Under the pieces are notes generated by a model. It ran no database searches. It was not told where the DNA came from and saw nothing but the letters and a program-made list of their open reading frames with translations. From the IMG/VR virus record IMGVR_UViG_3300044634_003809, positions 1 to 61,511 of that record: a stretch of DNA of 61,511 bases. One strand, written 5' to 3'. Each line of letters starts with the position of its first letter. Position 1 is the stretch's first letter. The translations under genes and the position numbers were made by a program. Below are positions 7,933-17,500 of this stretch, in pieces. Source of the DNA: a virus.

Positions 7933-10900
7933 ATGGCGATTAATCCTCAAAAGTTTTTACCTTCTTCAAAAGGAGGAGCACTAACAAAAATTAATAAGAG
8001 TATTGTTCAAACATCTTCAATTGGATTTTCCGATAAAACAATTAATAATTTTAGTATTGTTCGAGTTAAAGTTATTCAAATAGAAGATATTCTAAAAGGA
8101 TCATTAGCATTAGAAAAGAAAAAATTAACTGAAGAAAAAAAGAAAGATAGTTCTAAAAGACGTGAAAAAATAGAAGAAAAATTAGAAACAAAACCAAAAG
8201 TAGAATCAGGTAGAATCAAAATGCCCAGTCTGCCTAGAATGGGATTCTTGGATTGGGTAAAGAACTTTATTGGTAATGTTATTCTTGGATATTTCGCGGT
8301 TAGATTGGTAGATCATCTACCTAAAATAATTCCTATTGTTAAATTTTTAGGAAAAGCAACTGATTTGATTCTTGGTCTTGGCGGAAAACTTTTAGACGGT
8401 CTTGCTACTTTTGTTGATTGGGGATATAAAGCTGTTGATTTTAGTCGTGGTTTAGTAGGAAAAACTTTTGGTGAAGATGCATTAAAGAACTTTGATAAAC
8501 TTACAAGTGAGTTCCAAAAGTTTATGAATCTTGCCATCATTGTTGGAATGGCAAGTGCTGATTTTGGAATGGATCGCCTAAAGGGTAGAGGTGCAGAAAA
8601 GGCAGCAAAAAAAGGAGCAGGAACACTTGCTAGAAGAGGTGTTGGTAGAGCAGCAACAAGAGCTGCTGCCCGTTTAGGCGGAAAGGGTGCTGCAAAATTA
8701 ACTGCAAAAGTTGGTTCTAAAGCACTTAAAGCAGTTCCATTTTTAGGGGCTGGACTTGCTATTGTTGAAGGTATAATGAGAATTCGTGATGGTGATTATG
8801 TAGGTGGATTGCTTTCTTTTGGAACTGCTATTCCTGTTGCAGGATGGGCATTTTTAGCACTTGATATTGCTCGTGAGTTTATGGGTGGGAAAGAGTTTGA
8901 TAAATCAGTTGGAAGAGCATTTAGTGGAAATTCTGGATTAACTGATAATCAAGTTCAAAAGAGAACACCTCGTTTTTCTGGACCTTCAATCGTCACCGGA
9001 CTTGCTAATGGAGGATTAACCCGAAGTGGAAAAAGACGAGGAAGGGTAAGAAGAAAATTAACAAGTTCTAAAAAAGGAAAATATAAAAGAGCATTGGCAC
9101 CTAAAAAACCAGGAAGGGTTGATGTAAATTCTCCTGGTTCTGCTATTGGAGGAGAGGAAAAAATATTAGGAATATTCCCAAAACCAAAACTTCCTGATGT
9201 TATGAATCCATTTAAAGTGATTGAAAATTTTGCAAAAAATACCACTGGTAGTGATTATTTTGGTCCAATTTTTGGAATTGCTTCCAAGTACTTGTTAGGA
9301 CAAAAACCAACGCAGCAGGACTATAAAAATGTCGGTTTGGGTATTAATATGTTGGTTTCCAAGGGTATAGATGATGGTAAGTTGAAGGGAGGTCTTGTTG
9401 CTGCATTTGCTGAAGGTGGATTTGTTGATCCAAAAACATTAGAGGCTATTTCTCAAGGTGGTGATATTAGTGATTGGGTTGCAAAGGCTTTTAAAGATGC
9501 AACAGAAACAAATGCCCAAAAAACTTTGAGAGAACTACAGAAAAATTTGAATCTTAAGAAACCTGGAGATGAAAAAACACCACCAAGTCCTGATGATATG
9601 GGAGAAGGTGGTGGTGTTCAGGTTTCTAGTGATAGTGAAGATTTTTGGTTGCTTGCAACTGCTGCTTTATTTGAAAACTCTGATCCTCAAGGTGCTGCAG
9701 ATGCAGCACAAGCAATTTATAATAGAGTTGCTATGCCGGGTGATCCTTGGAATGTTGATAATAGTATCAGAAAAGCTATTTTAAATCCTGGACAATTTCA
9801 ACCAGTTTCTGATTATGGCGGTGCTTCTGTTTGGGGTAGAATTAAAACAAAGGAAGATGCCTTGAGATTCATAAAAAATTATGGAAAGTCTCAAGCACAG
9901 TTAGAAACAGTTGCTGCAGCACTATTGGATAAAAATAAACAACAAAGTGCAAGACAATTTGTTGGACCAAGAGATAGTTTTAGATCTTATGATTTTGAAA
10001 ATAAAAAAAATCATCTTGCAGATGAAACTGAAGTTAGAAGACTGGGACACGCATTTGGTTTTGAACCAAGAGGTTCAACAATTGGAATGTTTAAATCTGG
10101 GCAATTAAGTGCTGCTATGGTTAATGCAAATATAACTGGAAATGTAAATCTAAAACCAGGTGATGGAAAATTCATTCAAGGTAATTCTGGTGCATCTGAA
10201 GGAAATCATTTTCACATCGGTACAAATAAACCTGGAGATGGTTCTGGCGTAGCAGCTGCTGGATTTAATGTAATTAAAAACTTCTTAGGTAAAAAATCAA
10301 TTTTTGTAGGAAGATCTAAAGAATTTATACCCGCAAGTGCTACAGATGAACAAATAAGAGGATATATTGCTAGAGGACAAAGAGCACATAGAAAAACGGA
10401 ATTAGATCTTCAAATTGGAGGAGTAGTTGGACCCGGAACTAAAGTTGCATTTCCTTTAGCACTTAAAAATATGAAGTATAGTGATACTGATGGTTATGGA
10501 GTATCTGCTGATATTGTTGGAACAAATGCATTTGTTGGGCACGGAAGGTATAAACCTGACGGGACACTTGCTCCTCAACAAGGAGGGACACGATTTAGTA
10601 TGGGTGCTCCAGATTTTTATGCATTCAGAGGAAAATCTTTTGGTATTGTTCCTAAAGGTGGATTGAGATTAACTCTTCACGATGGGGAAATGTTTAAGGT
10701 TATTGATAAAGATTCTGTAAATCTACTTGGATATGATCTCACAAAAGAAATTATTGATATTGAAAATCAATCTCAACTTATAGCAAAAGCACCATCAATT
10801 ATAGAAAAATTAAAAGTAATTTCTGGATACGCTGATTATGAACAACCCTATTCAAAACCAGAAGTTGTTTATGTTCCTACTGTAATTCTTGGAGAAGTTT

Positions 10901-10989
10901 ATGAATCTTCTGGTTCGCCTGGAAGTTTAGTATCAATGGTTGATGTGGAAGAGTCTGATCCATTTGATTCTCTTTATGTTGGTGGTTAA
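7933..10989 (+). CDS. Large tail protein with cell-wall-hydrolase-like (SleB/CwlJ-type) domain
   Basis: 1018-aa virion protein. Seen: Lys/Glu-rich N terminus; hydrophobic helices about 100-160 with 'FIGNVILGYFAVRLVDHLPK', similar to the 874-aa neighbour; an Ala/Gly/Arg-rich segment about 215-280; then at about 565-720 a domain with 'ATAALFENSDPQGAADAAQA', 'IYNRV' and 'ILNPGQFQPV', the signature order of SleB/CwlJ peptidoglycan hydrolases (E..G...A..V.NR......I....QF). A later 'GNSGASEGNHFHIGT' (near 750) resembles the C-terminal HxH motif of M23 peptidases, without an obvious HxxxD partner. This protein may open the peptidoglycan during infection, since the gp5 protein lacks lysozyme (inference). 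GAGG ribosome-binding site. Confidence 0.7.
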   Translation: MAINPQKFLPSSKGGALTKINKSIVQTSSIGFSDKTINNFSIVRVKVIQIEDILKGSLALEKKKLTEEKKKDSSKRREKIEEKLETKPKVESGRIKMPSLPRMGFLDWVKNFIGNVILGYFAVRLVDHLPKIIPIVKFLGKATDLILGLGGKLLDGLATFVDWGYKAVDFSRGLVGKTFGEDALKNFDKLTSEFQKFMNLAIIVGMASADFGMDRLKGRGAEKAAKKGAGTLARRGVGRAATRAAARLGGKGAAKLTAKVGSKALKAVPFLGAGLAIVEGIMRIRDGDYVGGLLSFGTAIPVAGWAFLALDIAREFMGGKEFDKSVGRAFSGNSGLTDNQVQKRTPRFSGPSIVTGLANGGLTRSGKRRGRVRRKLTSSKKGKYKRALAPKKPGRVDVNSPGSAIGGEEKILGIFPKPKLPDVMNPFKVIENFAKNTTGSDYFGPIFGIASKYLLGQKPTQQDYKNVGLGINMLVSKGIDDGKLKGGLVAAFAEGGFVDPKTLEAISQGGDISDWVAKAFKDATETNAQKTLRELQKNLNLKKPGDEKTPPSPDDMGEGGGVQVSSDSEDFWLLATAALFENSDPQGAADAAQAIYNRVAMPGDPWNVDNSIRKAILNPGQFQPVSDYGGASVWGRIKTKEDALRFIKNYGKSQAQLETVAAALLDKNKQQSARQFVGPRDSFRSYDFENKKNHLADETEVRRLGHAFGFEPRGSTIGMFKSGQLSAAMVNANITGNVNLKPGDGKFIQGNSGASEGNHFHIGTNKPGDGSGVAAAGFNVIKNFLGKKSIFVGRSKEFIPASATDEQIRGYIARGQRAHRKTELDLQIGGVVGPGTKVAFPLALKNMKYSDTDGYGVSADIVGTNAFVGHGRYKPDGTLAPQQGGTRFSMGAPDFYAFRGKSFGIVPKGGLRLTLHDGEMFKVIDKDSVNLLGYDLTKEIIDIENQSQLIAKAPSIIEKLKVISGYADYEQPYSKPEVVYVPTVILGEVYESSGSPGSLVSMVDVEESDPFDSLYVGG

Positions 10990-10992
10990 ATA
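10986..10992 (+). promoter_or_regulatory. Putative late promoter TTAAATA upstream of the gp27-like gene
   Basis: TTAAATA overlaps the stop of the preceding gene and lies 20 bases before the ATG at 11013; an AGAGG ribosome-binding site follows. Weaker match to the late consensus than the boxes at 3463 and 4370. Confidence 0.35.
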
Positions 10993-11012
10993 TAATTAAG
11001 AGGTAATAACAA

Positions 11013-12353
11013 ATGGTAAATTTAATAGCAACTAAATCTGCTGAATCTTCTTATATACAAAGACTAGATGTAGTTTCTAATAAGGATCAAAGTAAAACTG
11101 CTAGTATCGTGAATGGTGCTGTTCGTTTAATGTATTATGAAAGCATCCTTCAAGATAGTATTAAAGCAACTTATACTTTTGCTGATACTGGAAATTCAGT
11201 TGATGATAAAACAGTAGTTGATGGTTTGCCTATTGTTGGCCAAGAAAAAGTATATTTAAAATTTACTGATAATAATGAAAAAACTTTAGATTTGGTTCTT
11301 TATGTGAATAAGGTTTCTCCACTTTCTGAAGACACTACAAAATCTATGATTCAGTTGGAATTAGTTTCTAAAGAATTTATTATGAATGAAAAAGTTAGAT
11401 TGAATGAAAGATTTGATGGAAAAATTTCCGAACATATTAAAAGGATTTTGACTGATAAAAAATATCTTGCAACAGATAAGAAATTAGATATAGAGGAGAC
11501 ATTTAATAATTATAATTTTATCGGAAACAACAGAAAACCTTATTATGCTATGAATTGGTTATCTAAAAAATCTGTGCCTAATTTTTCTGAAGCAAGTGGA
11601 AACACTGCTGGATATTTTTTCTTTGAAACAACAGAAGGATTTAAATTTAAGTCTATAGATTCTTTATTAAGTCAAGAAAAGAAAAAGTCTATTATATTCA
11701 ATCAAACTCCAGACTCTAGAGGAGATAATATTCCCTCTGGGTATGATGTTAAAGCACTTGATTATTATAAAGATAATCGGGTCGATGTTCAAGAAAAATT
11801 AAAAATGGGTGCATTTTCTACTCGAACTGTCTTATTTGACCCATTTAATTGTTATTATGAAGTTATTACTCCTAATGCAAAAGAAAAAGAACAATCTTTA
11901 AAGTTGGGTGGAAAAGAACTTCCTACTTTGAATCCAGAGTTTAATAGGGAAGGTAGTAATAAAGAATTTTCTAGAACTACTTACTACTTATTAGATAAAG
12001 GTACATTGCCTTCGGGTAATACTAAGCAACAACTTAGTAAATCTAAAGAAGAAAATTTTGAGTATAAAAACATATTAAATCAATCAATAATGAGATATAA
12101 TCAACTTTTTTCTTTAAAGAGTACTATCACTATTCCTGGTGATTTTTCACTACACGCTGGTGATGTTGTTTTTGTTGATGCTAAAGAATTATCAATTTAT
12201 GATGAAGAAGTAAATAAGGAATATGGTGGGCTATATATTATAGCAGATTTATGTCACTACATTTCCCCGAAAGAAACTTATACTAAGTTAAATTTAGTCA
12301 GAGATTCTTTTGGTAGAGTTGGCAATCACACATCTGGTAAAATACCATTATGA
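11013..12353 (+). CDS. Baseplate hub protein, gp27-like
   Basis: 446-aa probable baseplate hub subunit equivalent to T4 gp27, the torus on which gp5 sits and through which DNA passes. Seen: an N-terminal beta domain with 'LMYYESILQDSIKATYTFAD' followed by 'QEKVYLKFTDNNEKTLDLVL' and 'YVNKVSPLSEDTTKSMIQLE'; a central 'MNWLSKKSVPNF...GYFFFETTEGFKFKSID' region matching the gp27/VgrG 'F.wl......a....f.f.e...G......d' pattern; and a C-terminal 'TITIPGDFSLHAGDVVFVDA' plus 'GLYIIADLCHYISPKETYTK', typical of hub tube domains. Order before gp5 supports the call. It overlaps the next small gene by four bases (ATGA). Confidence 0.75.
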   Translation: MVNLIATKSAESSYIQRLDVVSNKDQSKTASIVNGAVRLMYYESILQDSIKATYTFADTGNSVDDKTVVDGLPIVGQEKVYLKFTDNNEKTLDLVLYVNKVSPLSEDTTKSMIQLELVSKEFIMNEKVRLNERFDGKISEHIKRILTDKKYLATDKKLDIEETFNNYNFIGNNRKPYYAMNWLSKKSVPNFSEASGNTAGYFFFETTEGFKFKSIDSLLSQEKKKSIIFNQTPDSRGDNIPSGYDVKALDYYKDNRVDVQEKLKMGAFSTRTVLFDPFNCYYEVITPNAKEKEQSLKLGGKELPTLNPEFNREGSNKEFSRTTYYLLDKGTLPSGNTKQQLSKSKEENFEYKNILNQSIMRYNQLFSLKSTITIPGDFSLHAGDVVFVDAKELSIYDEEVNKEYGGLYIIADLCHYISPKETYTKLNLVRDSFGRVGNHTSGKIPL

Positions 12354-12568
12354 ACAATAAAAGCCTCCAACAACACATTAATGATGATATAGATGAATTA
12401 AACAATTCTAATGTTAGTAGTCAACGTCGTCGTCATTTGAGCGATGAACTTACTGCACTCGAACAATATCAAGTAAATCATCCAGACGAAGATCACGATC
12501 CAACATCACTTGAATTATATTGCGACTCTCATCCAAATGCTCTTGAATGTAGAATATATGAGGATTGA
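12350..12568 (+). CDS. Small acidic protein between gp27-like and gp5 genes
   Basis: 72-aa hydrophilic acidic protein, not recognised. Seen: a helical N-terminal half ('LQQHINDDIDELNNSNVSSQ', 'RRRHLSDELTALEQYQ') and a C-terminal half rich in Asp, Glu, His and two Cys ('LYCDSHPNALECRIYED'). The start codon overlaps the gp27-like stop (ATGA), so it is almost certainly translationally coupled and co-expressed with hub genes. It is too small for a structural plate subunit of the T4 type; an assembly factor or a small hub component is possible, but nothing in the sequence decides. Confidence 0.6.
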   Translation: MNNKSLQQHINDDIDELNNSNVSSQRRRHLSDELTALEQYQVNHPDEDHDPTSLELYCDSHPNALECRIYED

Positions 12569-12574
12569 TCTGTA

Positions 12575-14500
12575 ATGGAAGGTGGGTCTTTATTTAATCC
12601 TGGATTTTTAGGATCACATTTCTATTGGTGGATAGGTCAGATTGCTGATGATTCCACTTGGAGGGATAATATTGTTCCAGGAAAATTTGAAAATAAAGAT
12701 CAGGTTCCTGGGTGGGGGAGAAGATATAAAGTCCGAATAATTGGATTGCACGATAGAGAAGAAACTACAATTCCTTCTGATCAACTTCCTTGGGCGCAGG
12801 TAATGTATCCAATTACTGCGGGTGGAGGTCAAGCAGCAGCGTCTGCTACATCCAACCTTCGCCAAGGTAATTTTGTTTTTGGGTTCTTTCTTGATGGGCA
12901 AGATCAACAAGTTCCTGTAATAATGGGAGTTCTTGGTAATAATGCCCAGACAGTATTAGGTACTAAGATTGGAGATGATAAAAGTAATTTTTCAGCGACA
13001 AGTGGATTTGCAACTCCAGCAAATGGGGATAAGGATTTAAATATAAAAGTTCCTGCAGAATCTTTAGTTACAAATAAACCAAAGTCTAAAGAACAATCTG
13101 AAGAATGTTCTCCTCCTCCAAATGGAGTTTCTGTAAATCAATTTGGATTAAGATCAGATCTTCCTTTATCTAAAGCGCAGTTTCAAGATCAACAAATAGC
13201 AATAATAGAGGCAGAAGCAAGAATAAATTCTGGATTATTGAGACCAGAAGATCGAGCATCATTTATACAATCTGAAGTAGCAAAGGGAATTAAGAATAGA
13301 TGCAAAGAATCTAATTCTTCAACTTCTCCTTCTCAACCTGGTGCAACTAGAGAGCAACCAGATAACCCACACGAATTAAGTGCCGCAGATGTAATTCGTA
13401 ATGAAAAAATGTTGAGAAAGGTTCCTCTTTCCAGTCCTTGTAAAAAACAAAAAACTGATCTTAAAAATATACAAATAGTAATTGAAAATCTTACAAAAGA
13501 CATTAATAAAGTTCAGCAAGCAGCAAATAGTTATATTGATGCAGTTTCTACAAATTTAAATGAATCTAAATTGCAATCATTGGTAGATTCTGCCGCAGCA
13601 AAAGTTGCCTCTTATATGAAAAGTATCTTTGAGCAAGTAAAGGGATATGTGATTAAAGAAATGAATGCTAAAATTTCTAAAATAGTTGATAAAATATTTC
13701 CAAATCAAAGAAATAAAGTTTTGCGTTTGAAAGATAAAAGTACAAGTAAAATTGTTTGTCTCTTTAATAAAATAGTTGGAAAATTAGTTGGATTAATTGG
13801 ATCATTCTTGGGTAAATTATTCAAAGATGATTCTGGGAATTTTAAAAAAGTTGCACCAGAAGAAGGAACTACTCCAATCGTTCCAATTTGTTCAGTTGAA
13901 CAACTCACTGGAAATGTATTAGGAAATGTAATTCAGGAAATTACTGAAGGTGTAGATGCTGCTGTATCTCCTATCGGAAATTTAGTTTCACAATCTCTGG
14001 GTTCTTATGTTGAATTTGGTGGAAGTACTTCTGGTGATTCTAATACTTTTCCTTTAGAATCTTTATCATATGTTTCTTCCGGATTTGTTTCTGGGAAAAT
14101 TGATTCACTTGCAGGACAATCTTCTAGTTTTATTTTTGGTCAGATTGATTCTGCAACTGGAGCAGTAAGTCAGCCTTTAACTAATGTAGCAACAATATTA
14201 AATCAATCTACATCTTTACTTGATGGAATAACTGGAAATATGACGAGTGCTTTAGGATTTGTAAATTCTATACTTCAATTTTTTAGTTGTGATGAAGAAG
14301 AATCTTGCCCAATCAATGATTATCACACTTTCCAGAATGGTGGAGGTGCATCTAAATCTGTAGATCAACCAATTCTAGATAATGTGTCTAAAAATATAAA
14401 TCAAAATTCAGAAGTTCCAAAGAAAGAAAATCCTTTTGCTCAACCTTCTAAACAAACTGTTTCTGGATTTACTGTTGGTGAAAATTCAAACATTGGATAG
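12575..14500 (+). CDS. gp5: Baseplate hub protein gp5 (OB-fold, no lysozyme domain)
   Basis: 641-aa cyanophage version of T4 gp5, the central hub/spike protein. Seen: N-terminal OB-fold (about 1-125) with 'FYWWIGQIADDSTWRDNI', 'GWGRRYKVRIIGLHDRE', 'LPWAQVMYPITAGGGQ' and 'GQDQQVPVIMGVLGNN', the gp5/VgrG gp27-docking domain. After a Pro/Ser linker there is a long helical region (about 280-430) and an Ala/Ser/Gly-rich C terminus with a Cys-containing 'CDEEESCP'. Two T4 parts are missing: the lysozyme domain and the C-terminal beta-helix needle. A separate beta-helix protein at 18697-19362 could supply the needle, and the hydrolase-like domain at about 9630-10080 the lytic function (inference). 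Confidence 0.8.
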   Translation: MEGGSLFNPGFLGSHFYWWIGQIADDSTWRDNIVPGKFENKDQVPGWGRRYKVRIIGLHDREETTIPSDQLPWAQVMYPITAGGGQAAASATSNLRQGNFVFGFFLDGQDQQVPVIMGVLGNNAQTVLGTKIGDDKSNFSATSGFATPANGDKDLNIKVPAESLVTNKPKSKEQSEECSPPPNGVSVNQFGLRSDLPLSKAQFQDQQIAIIEAEARINSGLLRPEDRASFIQSEVAKGIKNRCKESNSSTSPSQPGATREQPDNPHELSAADVIRNEKMLRKVPLSSPCKKQKTDLKNIQIVIENLTKDINKVQQAANSYIDAVSTNLNESKLQSLVDSAAAKVASYMKSIFEQVKGYVIKEMNAKISKIVDKIFPNQRNKVLRLKDKSTSKIVCLFNKIVGKLVGLIGSFLGKLFKDDSGNFKKVAPEEGTTPIVPICSVEQLTGNVLGNVIQEITEGVDAAVSPIGNLVSQSLGSYVEFGGSTSGDSNTFPLESLSYVSSGFVSGKIDSLAGQSSSFIFGQIDSATGAVSQPLTNVATILNQSTSLLDGITGNMTSALGFVNSILQFFSCDEEESCPINDYHTFQNGGGASKSVDQPILDNVSKNINQNSEVPKKENPFAQPSKQTVSGFTVGENSNIG

Positions 14501-14505
14501 TTATA

Positions 14506-14512
14506 CTAAATA
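14506..14512 (+). promoter_or_regulatory. Putative late promoter CTAAATA upstream of the 1370-aa gene
   Basis: CTAAATA in the 51-base gap after gp5, 40 bases before the ATG at 14552. The following leader lacks a clear Shine-Dalgarno. Confidence 0.45.
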
Positions 14513-14551
14513 CTTCTAATAAAAGAACGAAAATAACAAGATCAATATTAT

Positions 14552-17500
14552 ATGGCAAGACAAAGCAGTTTATTAGGACCAACACCAAAATCTGCCATAA
14601 CTGTTGGATATATTGATCCTACTTTAGGATATATTGATAACGTTTCTATTAATGATGCAAACAAGTATGCTCAAGTAAATCCAGGAACTGTTTTTATTTT
14701 CTTTGATGGTAATAATAATTTAAGATTTTTAACAATCACTGAAGTAAATTCTTTAACTTATTCTGATCTAATTTCTACTGATAAGTGTAATGATAAACCA
14801 CAAAAATGTGGTCCTCCTATTATTAATTTTTTCGGAGGTGGTGGCGTAGGGGCATCTGCAAATCCTATTATAGGTGCAGATGGATCTTTACTTGCGGTTG
14901 ATGTAGTTTCTGGTGGTTTTGGATATAAATTTCCACCTAAAGTTTCTGCCGAAGATTTGTGTCAGTTTGGAAGTGGTGCGGTATTAAGGTCTTCTTTAGG
15001 AGAAACTGCTACTATTTTAGAAACTTATGAAGACGAAGAAGATTTTGAAGAATATGTAATAGAAGAAGAAGAGGGTAATGGTATAGTTGAATGGGGACCT
15101 GATGGAGAAATTTTAGGTCAATGGAATGCAGATAGTTATGATTTTAATAATGAAAATGATCCAATTGCAGATGAGATTAAAAAATATCAAAAAGTTCTCA
15201 TAGAAAAACCTTTTTGGACTACTAGAAAAAATAAACCATCCAAAATAACTTCTTTGGATGAATCTTATAATTCATATGATGTTACTCATCCTTCTTGGAA
15301 TGAGTTTATGAATAAGTATGCAATTTCTCCAGTACCATCTTCGGATTTTTCTGGAAGTGATTATTCTGGAAGAGTATTTACTTTCGAATGGATAGAAGAA
15401 TTTCCTTATGATGGTCAATATACTTTTAAGGGACTTTGTGATAACATATCAAAAGTTTATCTTGATGATTCTTTACTTGTAGATAATCTAAATGGTTTTG
15501 ATTCCCCAGTATCATCTTTTGCTGCAAATATTACAGAAGGTTTTCACGTAATTAGAGTTGATTTATTAAATATTCCTATTCCACAAACATCTACTCCCAA
15601 TAGTTCTTCAAACAATACTCAAGTATCGAAAATAAATCCAAAATTTATAAAAAAAGGAAAGGATTTTTTTATAGAAGTTGAAGGAACTGGAACAGGTAAA
15701 GTAACTATTTTAGTTGATATAAATGATTCTCCTGGAATTGCTGGAGTTGCTGCAAAACAAATCATAATACCGTCAAATGATGGTGATCTAAAATTTACTA
15801 GAACAGGATATTCTTCATCTAATATAGAATCTTTTGTTGTTCCTAATGAAAGTATAAAAAAAACTGCTAGATTTACTGGAGGAAAAACTTATGGTCCGAT
15901 TAAAATTATTGGAGCATCAATAAATGTTCCTGAACCGGAAGTAAAAAATAATAATAAAATTGCATTATATGATGCAGATGGAACAGATCAAAATATTCAA
16001 GTGACTATTGCTGATGTTGTTAATGAGCAAAATTCATTAAAGGTAAATGGGATAGAAGTACTCAAAGATACATCAAATGAACCAACATCATATCAAATAC
16101 CTACAGTAAAGTTTGTTCAGAAAAATAATCAATACTATATTCAAGTATCTGGAAATGGTGAAGTTAAAGCAAAGATTAAAATGGATGTTAATGATAGTCC
16201 ATACATTGCTGATATTGCTGCATCTGAAATAATTTTACCAACAGATACCGGAAATGTATCTTTTAAAAGGACCAAACTATCTCAAATAGATACTTTTACT
16301 TCTTCGTTTGTTTCTTACATAAAAGAGGAAACGATAACAAAAAATGTAAGTTTCACTGGTGGTAGATTATATGGTCCAATACAGATTTTGGGTAGTAGTT
16401 CTACTCAAAAAATAAATGGATCAAGAAGATTAGATCTATATGATCTAGATGGAAATGATGCAAATATTAAATTTGAAATTTTTAGTATAAACCCAATTAA
16501 ATCTAAAGAGACATCAATATCGGTTGGAACTGTAATATCTTCGGCATCTTGGAACACAAATCCAATGGGTATTTCTATGTCCATAGATGCTCCTGATCCT
16601 CCAATTCCAGTAGAACCAATACCAAAACAAACTGGAAGATGTCCTTCTAATCCAATATGGTCTACAAGATTTTCTGGAGCAACTTCAAGTTGGTACCCTG
16701 TTAAATATGAAGTTCCAAATACCTGGAGCAACTTTATGAACAGGTATGCGGTTTCTCCAGTTCCACCTTCAAGTGACCCTGGAAGTGATCAGTCAGGAAT
16801 AACTTTTTCTAATACTTGGAACGTTAATATTCCATATGATGGATTTTATGCATTAAAAGGAACTGCTGATAATTCGGGAAAGGTATATGTTGATGGAATT
16901 TTAGTAACATCATTAAATGGATTTACTACAAATAATCCTACAATTAATAAAGTCTTTCTTACAGAAGGACCTCATACAATTACCGTTGAGGTTTTAAATT
17001 TTCCTCAAGATGTTTTAAATGTAATTGATAAAAAAATATTCAGTACTCAAGATTGGAGATCTCCGACAAAATCTGATTTTGTTGATGTTGTTTTTAGAGT
17101 TTATGGTGAGGGTAGAAATAGTAATAAAATGAAATTTTCATTTTCTTCAGAAGATAATTCTAGTACATTTACTATTAATGGTGCATATTCTTCTGGGACT
17201 TATAGAAAAGAAACAATTAAAGTAAAAGCAAATACTACTTACAAGGTTGTTGCTACATCTTCTCTTGGTACCGTAGAACAGGGAACTATTTCGAATGGTA
17301 CGAAAAATAAAGAAGGCGGACTCCAAAATTCAAATCGTATTTTTGGTGACCGTATTGCATCTGATAATGATAATGATGATATGCAAATTACTGTAGAGTC
17401 TGGTATATTCATACCTTCCAATAAAAGAAATGCAAAAAATAGTGGTAGAAGTACATATGATCTCACCTTTAGAGTTGATTCTCAAAATTTAACTTCAGTT

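Noticed and set aside
12575-14500. T4-type lysozyme domain in the gp5 homologue
   Set aside because: No lysozyme motif is visible; after the OB-fold the sequence is a linker and helical region.
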